Positions 1-8,353 of a stretch of 64,000 nucleotides of DNA are shown one piece after another (within the stretch, counting starts at the first letter, position 1; the number at the start of each line of letters is the position of its first letter). The position numbers were made by a program, and so were the translations under genes. The notes under the pieces are model-generated. The model was not told the DNA's origin and did not search any database. It saw only the letters and a list, made by a program, of their open reading frames with translations. This DNA is from Rhodospirillales bacterium (GTDB lineage: Bacteria > Pseudomonadota > Alphaproteobacteria > Rhodospirillales > Casp-alpha2): assembly GCA_017640505.1 (NCBI GenBank), contig JAEPQO010000004.1, forward strand, positions 273,880 through 337,879, read 5' to 3'.

Positions 1-1
1 G

Positions 2-1441
<1,440 letters not shown>

Positions 1442-1467
1442 ACCTAGGGCGGCTTTTCTTACACGCC

Positions 1468-1534
1468 GTCACCCCGGCGCAGGCCGGGGTCCAAAGCACC
1501 GCAAAACTGGATTCCCGCCTACGCGGGAATGACG
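1468..1534. repeat. Double-hairpin intergenic repeat, copy 1
   Basis: Two short inverted repeats separated by about 20 bp. The first is CACCCCGGCGCAGGCCGGGG; the second is ATTCCCGCCTACGCGGGAAT followed by GAC. The same architecture recurs at 3336-3403 and 53241-53311, with a degenerate half copy at 1903-1928. This form is a widespread dispersed palindromic element in Proteobacteria. Directly after ettA it may also end transcription. Confidence 0.8.
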
Positions 1535-1576
1535 ACGTCACTTGGTTGTATTCCACGAACCATATACACTCGTTTA

Positions 1577-1945
1577 ATGGAATGGGTTAGGTCCGCATGG
1601 GAATGGCTGGTCGGCCAGACGCCGCCGCGAGACATTCTCGACATTCTAAGTGGTAACGGTGCCCTCGTTTATATTGGGCTGTTTGGCTTTCTTGCTTGGC
1701 AGACCTACCGCTACATAGTTCGTATCCGAAAGATGAAGCGTGAAAACCCAAATGGCTTTGATCAATACCTAAACTTTGATTCGCAATACGACGCTGAAAT
1801 GGACGACACCATTCCCGACGGACGTTGGCGTGGCGAGCCGTTTGAACCGACACCACGAAGGTTAACCCGACGCGAGCCCGGCCCCTGGTCCCGGAATGCG
1901 ACGGCTTCCCGTCTTCACGGGAATGACGAAGAGCCGCCGGCGTAA
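1577..1945 (+). CDS. Small single-pass membrane protein, unknown function (cassette 1)
   Basis: I do not recognise this family. A start at ATG 1577 (MEWVRSAWEW) gives 122 residues. A longer reading from 1529 would begin inside the hairpin repeat and is less likely. One transmembrane helix at about residues 27-47 (GALVYIGLFGFLAWQTYRYI) is followed by a basic stretch (RIRKMKR), suggesting N-out/C-in, and then an acidic soluble tail. The last 15-20 residues are encoded by a degenerate copy of the hairpin repeat (1903-1928), so the original end of the protein was probably replaced by the repeat. It is the only gene between ettA-tail copies R0 and R1. No clear ribosome binding site is visible. Confidence 0.45.
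   Translation: MEWVRSAWEWLVGQTPPRDILDILSGNGALVYIGLFGFLAWQTYRYIVRIRKMKRENPNGFDQYLNFDSQYDAEMDDTIPDGRWRGEPFEPTPRRLTRREPGPWSRNATASRLHGNDEEPPA
1903..1928. repeat. Degenerate hairpin repeat copy inside the cassette 1 ORF
   Basis: TTCCCGTCTTCACGGGAATGACG matches the right-hand palindrome of the repeats at 1468-1534 and 3336-3403. It lies within the 3' end of the upstream ORF and supplies its last codons. Confidence 0.6.
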
Positions 1946-1993
1946 TCTCCACCGTCCTTGCGGGCATTTCAAATACGCTCACGTCGAACTGGT

Positions 1994-2036
1994 TTTGTCG
2001 TTTTTCGCACTAAGATACAAGCCGCTGACGCGCCAG
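1994..2036 (+). repeat. ettA-tail repeat R1 with left arm
   Basis: Reads ALRYKPLTR in the ettA frame, but the stop is replaced by CAG. It is preceded by the arm TTTGTCGTTTTTCGCA (1994-2009), which is shared with R3 and R4 but not with native ettA. It closes cassette 1. Confidence 0.8.
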
Positions 2037-2172
2037 GTTGGCACATTAATTGTCTTCTTTTGACCCGAAGCGGATTTTTATGTGCAGTGACAGTCTACTT
2101 TTGATTGCGCATAATTTAAGGTCATACACTTGGCGTCGTTGCCTGACTTGGGTGTGATAAGGGGAAAGGGAT

Positions 2173-2514
2173 TTGTTTTCGTTTCTGAAAAACAGAGCCG
2201 CTAAAAAATATGCTTCTAAGCTTGGGCCGTATCTACAAAAAGCCTATGGAGCCAGCAACACGTACACAGCGAAGCAAATAAATTCAGCAGTTCAAAAACT
2301 TGGCCTGTCTATGAAATACATTTGTTTTGGTTACGCCGCATTTACAACTGCAGAAACCTATAAAAAATTATCTAATGATATGCTCATTTCTATGCCTCGA
2401 GATGAAGCACTGTCGTTATTCAATAAGTACAAACCCTCAACGCCTTATTCCGCTGGAGCCAATGCGGAGACAAGCATCGACATTCGGGGATCTGGATATA
2501 CTGGTTCACACTGA
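2173..2514 (+). CDS. Small hypothetical protein, DUF6559-like (cassette 2)
   Basis: 113 residues starting at TTG 2173, preceded by a purine-rich AAGGGGAAAGGG stretch. The N-terminal 80 residues (KKYASKLGPYLQKAYGASN, then YTAKQINSAVQKLGLSMKYI) resemble the small DUF6559 type of protein as I remember it, which is tentative. The C-terminus is Ser/Gly/Thr-rich and looks disordered. No signal peptide or membrane helix is seen. The gene and its flanks (about 2040-2575) are visibly AT-rich beside ettA and the rest of the window, suggesting acquisition. It is the only gene between R1 and R2. The function is unknown, and the unusual start codon is uncertain. Confidence 0.55.
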   Translation: MFSFLKNRAAKKYASKLGPYLQKAYGASNTYTAKQINSAVQKLGLSMKYICFGYAAFTTAETYKKLSNDMLISMPRDEALSLFNKYKPSTPYSAGANAETSIDIRGSGYTGSH

Positions 2515-2571
2515 CCGCGTCCGGCTACAAGCGGACGACACAATACACCCAAATCGGAACTTCACTTTAGG

Positions 2572-2601
2572 CGCATCAAAGACAAGCCGCTGACGAGGTA
2601 A
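2572..2601 (+). repeat. ettA-tail repeat R2
   Basis: Reads RIKDKPLTR and TAA in the ettA frame. It lacks the TTTGTCG-type arm of R1, R3 and R4, and its RIK residues are closer to native ettA than those of the other copies. It closes cassette 2. Confidence 0.75.
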
Positions 2602-2725
2602 GATAGGAAGGCCACATCGCGAATACACAGGCCTGACTTATACGACTGAATCACTTCTGGCGCGGACCTCGATTCTGTGAGATCTCAGCAATGCCGTGCA
2701 GGTATGAGGATTGGAGGAAACTCAA

Positions 2726-3259
2726 ATGAACAAGATCTTCTCATTTCTCACGTGCATGGCAGTGCTTGGGCTCCCACACCATACCTTGGCGGCATCGTTA
2801 GACCTCACCATGCCGCTTGATGAAATGGCTCGCAAAGCAAAGGGCAAGTTAGAATCAAGCGACCTTTTCGTTCGTTGCGGCGGCCTGTACTCCGGCATAC
2901 ACCGTCATCTTGATCCATTGAACTTGGACAAGAACCAAGTTGCTCCTTACGAACGCTCGAAGATTATCGTAACGCATTTCGCAGCAAAAATTCGTCACGA
3001 GGCTCTGCTTGATGAAAGCAAGGATGCCTCCCAGGCTGAGGCTGTGGCAGATGAAATGATTCGGCAAGCCACATTGGATGTCGAACAGGTTTCAGATTTT
3101 TATATGGCTGAAATGCAGCGAGTATCCGCGTCCGGGGTAGATGTTTTGGCTACGAAGATGATTCGCAAAGACTTGTTTATCTGCAGATTGATTACGAGAT
3201 CGTTTGCTCCTGACGCAAACAGAGGAACGCCCGGCAAGTTGCCAAAGCTGCCAAATTGA
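2726..3259 (+). CDS. Secreted hypothetical protein (cassette 3)
   Basis: 177 residues from ATG 2726, set by a strong GGAGGAAA ribosome binding site at about 2713-2720; the in-frame codon at 2711 overlaps that site. The N-terminus MNKIFSFLTCMAVLGLPHHT followed by LAAS is a Sec signal peptide with probable cleavage after LAA. The mature part is mainly helical and charged, with cysteines in RCGGLYSG and FICRL that could form a disulfide. I do not recognise the family. Base composition is lower in GC than the neighbouring chromosomal genes. It is the only gene between ettA-tail copies R2 and R3, and presumably acts in the periplasm. Confidence 0.7.
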   Translation: MNKIFSFLTCMAVLGLPHHTLAASLDLTMPLDEMARKAKGKLESSDLFVRCGGLYSGIHRHLDPLNLDKNQVAPYERSKIIVTHFAAKIRHEALLDESKDASQAEAVADEMIRQATLDVEQVSDFYMAEMQRVSASGVDVLATKMIRKDLFICRLITRSFAPDANRGTPGKLPKLPN

Positions 3260-3266
3260 AGAACCA

Positions 3267-3309
3267 TTTGTAGTTTTATGCATTAAGATACAAGCCGCTG
3301 ACGCGTTAA
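3267..3309 (+). repeat. ettA-tail repeat R3 with left arm
   Basis: Arm TTTGTAGTTTTATGCA (3267-3282) is followed by codons reading ALRYKPLTR and TAA, then AACCT as after native ettA. It closes cassette 3. Confidence 0.85.
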
Positions 3310-3335
3310 ACCTGCAAGGTCTGTTCGTATTAAAT

Positions 3336-3403
3336 GTCACCCCCGCGAAGGCGGGGGCCCAAAACAGCCGTAAAACTGGATTCCCGCCTGCGCGGGAATG
3401 ACG
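3336..3403. repeat. Double-hairpin intergenic repeat, copy 2
   Basis: CACCCCCGCGAAGGCGGGGG, spacer, then ATTCCCGCCTGCGCGGGAAT and GAC. It fills almost all of the 137-bp interval between ettA-tail copies R3 and R4, so that interval carries no gene. Confidence 0.8.
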
Positions 3404-3446
3404 TTTGTCGTTTTACGGCATGAGATACAAGCCACCGACGCGGTAA
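3404..3446 (+). repeat. ettA-tail repeat R4 with left arm (right end of array)
   Basis: Arm TTTGTCGTTTTACGGCA followed by codons reading MRYKPPTR and TAA. It is the last clear copy. It abuts the stop codon of the convergent Fe2OG dioxygenase gene (3453), so it probably marks the original chromosomal side of the insertion site. Confidence 0.8.
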
Positions 3447-3452
3447 GCCCGC

Positions 3453-4055
3453 TCACACGAAGTCGGGGCCGTGGATCCAGGTTACCAGGGACAGCCGGTT
3501 TCCGGACACCACCGGCGCCACGCGATGCAGCGTATGCGCCGCGAACGCCACCATGGCACCTTGATCGGTCGGCACCTGAAACGGGTGGCCGTCGGCGTTC
3601 AGTTCCAGCTCCCCGCCGACGTAATCTTGCGGATCGGTCAGTTGCACCGACAGCGTCAGCTTGCGCCGTCCGGCAACGGCGCCGCGGCCACGGTCGACAT
3701 GCCAGTTGTAATAATGACCCGGGCCATAGGACGCCATCTGCAGCTGCTCTTCGAAACCGTCGAGCGCATAACGGAAGACATCCCGGTTGGCGTCCGCCGC
3801 CAGCCGGGTGATGCGTTGTGCGACCCAGTCGAATTCGTCGCCTTCCGGCAGCCACACGAGGGCCGACTGCCGCACCTTTTGGTCGAACCTGCCGGCGACC
3901 AGGCCGCCATCCCGGGCATCCAGTTCCGTAAATGCCGCACCGAGGCGTTCGCATTCATCCCGGGAAAAGGCGTTCTGTATGATGACCCAATGCCGGGGCG
4001 GTTTTCCATCCCCCGGACCGGGTGGAAGCTGAGAAGCCGTCGTTGAATGTGACAT
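3453..4055 (-). CDS. Fe(II)/2-oxoglutarate dioxygenase, PKHD-hydroxylase type
   Basis: 200 residues. It is a 2OG-Fe(II) oxygenase of the YbiX/PiuC (PKHD) class, using Fe(II), O2 and 2-oxoglutarate to hydroxylate an unknown substrate. Iron ligands are H119 and D121 (YYNWHVDRG) and H177 (HTLHRVAP); R187 (SGNRLSL) should bind the 2-oxoglutarate carboxylate. The C-terminal WIHGP motif is also typical. No signal peptide, so cytoplasmic. PiuC homologues often accompany TonB siderophore receptors, but none is present here and the substrate cannot be assigned. It runs towards ettA and ends immediately beside repeat R4. Confidence 0.85.
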   Translation of the reverse strand: MSHSTTASQLPPGPGDGKPPRHWVIIQNAFSRDECERLGAAFTELDARDGGLVAGRFDQKVRQSALVWLPEGDEFDWVAQRITRLAADANRDVFRYALDGFEEQLQMASYGPGHYYNWHVDRGRGAVAGRRKLTLSVQLTDPQDYVGGELELNADGHPFQVPTDQGAMVAFAAHTLHRVAPVVSGNRLSLVTWIHGPDFV

Positions 4056-4244
4056 ACAAGGCGCCCGTATCAGCCCGCAACACGCTTGCGTTCGCTTCCT
4101 ATAGGCTCATTTGCCGGACTTGGATAGCTTCAAAATGCGCGCTCGATTGCATCCGGGGAAAGGCGCCGACGGGCAGATTGGCGCCGCGCTACTACAATAA
4201 CCGGTTTGCCGCTATAGTCCTCTCCCCATACCAAGGAGAGCGAC

Positions 4245-4388
4245 ATGGACGATGTCTATATGACCCAGTGTTCACTCATTCGGACCTACCACCAGATGGA
4301 TAACGCCAAGCGTACCACCGCACCGACCGCAACGCCCAGCCTGTTCGACTGGCTGAAGAGGCTCGTCGCACGCCTGCGGGCCCGCTGA
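4245..4388 (+). CDS. 47-residue basic small protein
   Basis: ATG at 4245 has a well-placed AAGGAG at 4233-4238 (6-nt spacer). The protein begins MDDVYMTQCSLIR, has a Thr/Ala/Pro-rich middle, and ends with a basic amphipathic helix SLFDWLKRLVARLRAR. The layout (short, C-terminal Arg-rich helix) recalls the DUF1127 type of small regulatory protein, but the family motif is not evident. The stop lies 80 bp before the cysteine-dioxygenase-like gene. The spaced ribosome binding site and the non-random C-terminus support translation; the function is unknown. Confidence 0.5.
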   Translation: MDDVYMTQCSLIRTYHQMDNAKRTTAPTATPSLFDWLKRLVARLRAR

Positions 4389-4468
4389 CTGACGCGTTAG
4401 ACGCTCACATCTTCGCCCGGAACGTGATACGCTCCGTGCGACCGATCGGCAGCACGGGGGACGGCACC

Positions 4469-5041
4469 ATGAGCGACACCATCATTTCCAACCTTGTGGC
4501 GGACCTGAAGGCCGCGACCGTGGGCATCGACGACCCCGCCGCAGCCATCGAGCGCGCCACCCCCATCATCGAGAAGATGGCGACCGATCTTTCCTGGGTG
4601 AAGCCGGCTTACTATCAGTGCGACGACGATCAGGGGTTCGGCATCACGATCCTGAACGAAGAACCGGATCATGCGCTGCTGGTCGAGGCGATCTGCTGGC
4701 TGCCCGGCCGCGGCGTCGCGCCGCACGACCACCAGACCTGGGGCATCGTCGTCGGCATCGACGGGGTCGAGGTCAACGTCGACTGGAAACGCAAGGACGA
4801 CGGCTCGAAACCGGGCTTCGCCGATCTGGAACGGGACCGGGAAACGGACGTCACCCGTGGCGTCGTCTGCAGTTTCATGCCCGACGACATTCACGGCGTC
4901 AGGAACGACGGCGACGTACCGTCCCTGTCGCTGCATGTCTATGGCATCACACCGTCAACGCTCGACAGGTCCGAGTTCGATCCCGTCAACAAGACGCAGA
5001 AACCCTGCCCGCAGCGCAAGCGCGTGCTGGCGGACGCCTGA
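4469..5041 (+). CDS. Cysteine dioxygenase-like cupin protein
   Basis: 190 residues from ATG 4469. It has the cupin fold of the cysteine dioxygenase type I family, which oxidises a thiol (cysteine or a related thiol carboxylate) with O2 at a 3-His iron site. Visible ligands are H86 and H88 in APHDHQTWG and H142 in DIHGVRN, with H156/Y158 (LHVYG) at the position expected for the family's second-sphere His/Tyr. The canonical Cys of the Cys-Tyr cross-link is not obvious, so the thiol substrate is open. No signal peptide. The next gene begins 2 nt after its stop, so the two are very likely co-transcribed. Confidence 0.8.
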   Translation: MSDTIISNLVADLKAATVGIDDPAAAIERATPIIEKMATDLSWVKPAYYQCDDDQGFGITILNEEPDHALLVEAICWLPGRGVAPHDHQTWGIVVGIDGVEVNVDWKRKDDGSKPGFADLERDRETDVTRGVVCSFMPDDIHGVRNDGDVPSLSLHVYGITPSTLDRSEFDPVNKTQKPCPQRKRVLADA

Positions 5042-5043
5042 CC

Positions 5044-5445
5044 GTGCGCGAGGCACGTTGCGGCTGCGGCGCCCTCACCGTCGAGACGCCCGACGACCCG
5101 AAACTCGTGATCCAGTGTCACTGCACGGATTGCCAGCGCCGCACCGGCGCGCCGTTCGGTGTCGGTGCCTATTTTGACAGGAACGACGTCCACGCGACGG
5201 GCAAGTCGACGGCCTTTGCGCGAACGGGTGACGCCGGGCGAACGCTCGAGAACCATTTCTGCCCGGTGTGCGGCACGACGGTTTTCTGGTTCGTCGAATT
5301 CAATCCGGATTTCGTCGGCGTCGCCGCCGGGTGCTTCAACGACCCGGCCTTTCCGGCACCGAACCGCTCCGTGTTCGAACGGTCCAAGGTCAAATGGGTC
5401 ACCGTGCCGGAAGGCGTTGCGTGCTTCGACGCGACGTCGGTCTGA
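5044..5445 (+). CDS. GFA (CENP-V/GFA) family zinc protein, copy 1
   Basis: 133 residues from GTG 5044, chosen because it sits 2 nt after the stop of the cupin gene and directly before the first zinc motif. The family was named for glutathione-dependent formaldehyde-activating enzyme, but most members are uncharacterised. The zinc-ligand pattern is complete: CGCGAL near the N-terminus, CHCTDCQRRTG, and FCPVCGTTVFW. A second GFA gene lies at 7041-7448 and is only distantly similar, so this is not a recent duplication. Coupling to the thiol dioxygenase suggests a role in small-thiol chemistry (inference). Confidence 0.85.
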   Translation: MREARCGCGALTVETPDDPKLVIQCHCTDCQRRTGAPFGVGAYFDRNDVHATGKSTAFARTGDAGRTLENHFCPVCGTTVFWFVEFNPDFVGVAAGCFNDPAFPAPNRSVFERSKVKWVTVPEGVACFDATSV

Positions 5446-5478
5446 CGTCTCCGGCGCCCGGCAGTCGACGGCTCTCGT

Positions 5479-5922
5479 CTACCTCAGGTCCATGTCGATG
5501 GCATAGAGCTTCCACTCACCGTTTTCGCTCAGGAACCTCAGATGATAGGTCATGCGGTAACGGCTCATCTCGATATCGCCGGAAAGACGCAGAACCCCGT
5601 CGTGCATCGTTTCGCCATCGTCGTGCGGCTGAATGTCACGCAACAGGATCTCCTCGATCCGGACATTGCGATCGCGGAATTCCTCGAACGCATCAGCGAC
5701 CATCTGCACCGAGTTGCGCTCGCGGAACGGCTTGGCCGCCAGCCCGTGCAGGATCGAATAGTTTCCGCTCAGGTTGGCGTCGTTAAACCGCATCAGGGTC
5801 GCGAGGATGAGAATATCGCGCTGCTCCTCGTTCGGCATGTCCGCCTCGACACGCGGCCCGCCCCCCACAACAATTGCAGCCAGCACGACCATCGCCAGAA
5901 ACCGGCGTTTGAAATCTTTCAT
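5479..5922 (-). CDS. Periplasmic hypothetical protein, possible NTF2/DUF4864-like fold
   Basis: 147 residues. The N-terminus KDFKRRFLAMVVLAAIVVGG is a Sec signal peptide with cleavage near VEA-D. The mature part has repeated helices, then strands ending LRFLSENGEWKLYAIDMDLR, an ending common in NTF2-like and DUF4864-like periplasmic proteins. No catalytic motif is visible. It lies 43 nt downstream of the small periplasmic gene at 5966-6292 on the same strand and probably shares its transcript. Confidence 0.65.
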   Translation of the reverse strand: MKDFKRRFLAMVVLAAIVVGGGPRVEADMPNEEQRDILILATLMRFNDANLSGNYSILHGLAAKPFRERNSVQMVADAFEEFRDRNVRIEEILLRDIQPHDDGETMHDGVLRLSGDIEMSRYRMTYHLRFLSENGEWKLYAIDMDLR

Positions 5923-5965
5923 CGTATGTCACACTCCGAAGTTGGAACCGTCTCGAGACCGATTT

Positions 5966-6292
5966 CTAATCCGTGGCTTCGTAGGATTTGAGGTCGCAGA
6001 AGTCGTAGTTTCTCTCCTCGATCGTCTCGCCGTCGTTGAACGTCAGCAGCATGTCGTACGCGCACGCCGTCGATCCGTCGGCGATCGTCACCGTCGCTGT
6101 TTCCCCCTGCAGCAACACGTCGCGGCCGAGGATATTCTCGCCCCAATCGCCCGCCGAGACCGGCGATATCTGCATTTGCGTGATGACGTAGCGCGTGGAG
6201 TTGATAAGCGTGAACTGAAGGTCTTCCGCCTTGACCGGTACGGCAGCGGCAACCAGGAGAAGCGCAACCGCAAATCCCTTGAAATCTATCAT
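5966..6292 (-). CDS. Small periplasmic protein, conserved hypothetical
   Basis: 108 residues with signal peptide (FAVALLLVAAAVPVKA, cleavage before ED). The mature sequence follows a recurring alphaproteobacterial pattern: FTLINSTRYVITQMQISP, then DWGENILGRDVLLQGE, then ACAYDMLLTFNDG and NYDFCDL. It is a beta-rich protein with two conserved cysteines, probably a disulfide. Homologues are often mislabelled argininosuccinate lyase; nothing in the sequence supports that. The function is unknown. Confidence 0.75.
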   Translation of the reverse strand: MIDFKGFAVALLLVAAAVPVKAEDLQFTLINSTRYVITQMQISPVSAGDWGENILGRDVLLQGETATVTIADGSTACAYDMLLTFNDGETIEERNYDFCDLKSYEATD

Positions 6293-6396
6293 TCAGGTTT
6301 TCCAAAATAAGTTGTCGAGCTCACGGCCTGGAACGCCGGCTCAGCCTGACTTTGGCAGCAATTTTCAGTTTCGGATACGAAATTATTTGCCGCCGC

Positions 6397-6894
6397 CTAC
6401 GCGAAATGATAGGCGGTCACGCAGCCGGAGATGACCTCCCCATACGCCGATAGCGGCATGCGGAGCGCCGTTGAGACGTATCGGACCAGCTTCACCGAGA
6501 TCCACGTTGTCCGGGTCGCCATGGGGCAGCGTTCTTCGATAATCTTTGGAAAAATCTGGGAGTTCTCGTATCCGAATCCCTGGATGTTGTCGGCATAGTA
6601 CTTCTTGCCGGTCAGTTCCATGCCCGACGCCTCGACGACCCTGCTGCCGAAGAACCGGAACCGGTAATCGAACGGCGGCCCCGAGAAATCGGCGATCGTC
6701 AGGCGGGGCACAATCGACGGCTCGATGTCCTCGAGCCTGAAGTCCGTCAGCGACGGCGCGGTCTTGTCACCGCGCACCCGGTTCCAGTGATCGAACACCG
6801 TTACCAGATGCGGAATGTCGATCTCGGCAACGTCGAGATGCATGATCTCTTCGGTTCTCGCGCCGCGGAGATTGTCGTCGAACTTGAAAACCAA
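6397..6894 (-). CDS. PAS_5-type small sensory protein, paralog 1
   Basis: 165 residues, soluble. It shares the PAS_5 layout seen in six other proteins of this window: an N-terminal helix with HWNRVRGD and a following LEDIEPSIVPRLTIAD strand, then the diagnostic motif, here in divergent form YRFRFFGSRVVEASG where the others have RFWGT. The C-terminal half ends in LRMPLSAYGEVISGCVTAY. PAS domains bind ligands or cofactors or mediate protein contacts; no output domain is attached. The trans-acting partner is unknown. Confidence 0.8.
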   Translation of the reverse strand: MVFKFDDNLRGARTEEIMHLDVAEIDIPHLVTVFDHWNRVRGDKTAPSLTDFRLEDIEPSIVPRLTIADFSGPPFDYRFRFFGSRVVEASGMELTGKKYYADNIQGFGYENSQIFPKIIEERCPMATRTTWISVKLVRYVSTALRMPLSAYGEVISGCVTAYHFA

Positions 6895-7040
6895 GGTTCT
6901 CCCCTAAACCCTGCGGTCATGATTAAGATACTATCCGCACGAACGAAGCGGGTGAAATCAAATCGGACATCCGCTGGAAGCATGTTCGACACCGGCTCAA
7001 GGCTCATGTATTTCATACGTGATCACAGCGGAGGAAACCG

Positions 7041-7448
7041 ATGGCCACTACTCACGAAGGGGCGTGCTTGTGCGGCGCAGTAAGCTTCGAAATCGAGGGC
7101 GACTTCGAACGTTTTTTCCTATGTCATTGCAAGCGCTGCCGCAAAGGCACCGGCTCGGCCCATGCATCGAACCTGTTTTCGTCAACGGCGACGCTTACGT
7201 GGAATAACGGCGAGAACAAGATCCGCACCTATCAGATTCCCGGCGCGCGGCATTCAAAAAGCTTCTGCACCGAATGCGGCGGTGCGCTGCCGCGTCAATC
7301 GGCGGACGGCACGATGGTGATTGTCCCCGCCGGCAGCCTCGACACGCCGGTCGAACTGCGGCCGGTCGGTCATATTTATTGTGCCGACAGGGCCGACTGG
7401 GACGACTGCCTGCACGAGCTTCCAGAATTCGAACGCCTTCCCGAGTAA
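7041..7448 (+). CDS. GFA (CENP-V/GFA) family zinc protein, copy 2
   Basis: 135 residues. The start is fixed by GGAGGAAACCG immediately upstream of ATG 7041. Zinc motifs: CLCGAVSFEIEG, CHCKRCRKGTGSAHA and FCTECGGALP, complete for the family. The reaction is unknown. The aldo/keto reductase gene follows after 47 nt on the same strand, so co-transcription is likely. The protein is as divergent from the GFA protein at 5044 as unrelated family members usually are. Confidence 0.85.
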   Translation: MATTHEGACLCGAVSFEIEGDFERFFLCHCKRCRKGTGSAHASNLFSSTATLTWNNGENKIRTYQIPGARHSKSFCTECGGALPRQSADGTMVIVPAGSLDTPVELRPVGHIYCADRADWDDCLHELPEFERLPE

Positions 7449-7495
7449 AATCAGCGCGCGGAAGAGTGAACCGCAAAAATTATAGGAGCCGAAGC

Positions 7496-8338
7496 ATGCG
7501 TACCGTAAACCTCCCCGGCGGCGAGGCCGTCCCCGTCCTGGGTCTCGGCACCTGGTACATGGGGGAATCTCGGTCCGAGTTCGATCGCGAGGTCGCCGCC
7601 GTTCGGCACGCAATGGGCAGAGGTATTCGGCTGATCGACACCGCGGAGATGTACGGCAACGGCGGCGCCGAGGAGGTCGTCGGTGCCGCGATTGCAGATG
7701 GCGGGGTCGCCCGAGAAGACCTGTTCATCGTATCGAAAGTGCTACCCAGCAACGCCCATCATGACGACGTCATCGCTGCATGTGAACGCAGTCTCTCGCG
7801 CATGGGTACGGATTACATCGATCTCTATCTGCTGCATTGGCGGGGCGCGGCGCCGTTCCAGGAAACCCTCGATGCGCTGGACGCCCTGAAGACGGCCGGC
7901 AAAATCCGCCATCACGGCGTTTCCAACTTCGACAAACGCGACATGGAGGAATGGCTCTATTGCCGGGGCGGCAGCGCCATGGCGATGAACCAGATCCTCT
8001 ATAATCTGGGCCGCCGTGGCCCGGAATGGGACATCATGCCGTTCTGCGAACAGTTGGGCGTGCCGGTGATGGCGTATTCACCGCTGGAACAGGGACGTCT
8101 AGCGGGTGCGCCGGTATTATCGGAGATCGCCCGGCGCCAAGGCGTTCAACCGTTGCAGATCGCGCTCGCATGGGTGCTGGCCCAGGACAACGTGATCGCC
8201 ATCCCGAAAGCCGTTGACCCCGATCACATCGATCAGAACATCGCCGCGCTGGAGATCAGGCTGAGCGGCGAAGACATGGCGGCACTGGATGCCGCGTTCC
8301 CGCCGCCCAAGGGGCCGTCACATCTGCAGATGCTTTAA
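7496..8338 (+). CDS. Aldo/keto reductase
   Basis: 280 residues from ATG 7496 with TAGGAG upstream. NADPH-dependent reductase of the AKR superfamily (TIM barrel). The catalytic tetrad is intact: D48 and Y53 (LIDTAEMYGNGGAEE), K81 (VSKVL) and H114 (LYLLHW). The C-terminal IAIPKAVDPDHIDQN matches the NADPH 2'-phosphate-binding region. The overall pattern resembles the YeaE-type AKRs that reduce methylglyoxal and other aldehydes. The neighbouring GFA gene fits an aldehyde or thiol-adduct theme (inference). Confidence 0.9.
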   Translation: MRTVNLPGGEAVPVLGLGTWYMGESRSEFDREVAAVRHAMGRGIRLIDTAEMYGNGGAEEVVGAAIADGGVAREDLFIVSKVLPSNAHHDDVIAACERSLSRMGTDYIDLYLLHWRGAAPFQETLDALDALKTAGKIRHHGVSNFDKRDMEEWLYCRGGSAMAMNQILYNLGRRGPEWDIMPFCEQLGVPVMAYSPLEQGRLAGAPVLSEIARRQGVQPLQIALAWVLAQDNVIAIPKAVDPDHIDQNIAALEIRLSGEDMAALDAAFPPPKGPSHLQML

Positions 8339-8353
8339 CCGGCACGGGCGGTA

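Noticed and set aside
4389..4402. Possible sixth ettA-tail repeat (CTGACGCGTTAGAC)
   Set aside because: Only 13 of 14 bases match R3, the tacaag part is missing, and it lies beyond the Fe2OG gene; chance similarity cannot be excluded.
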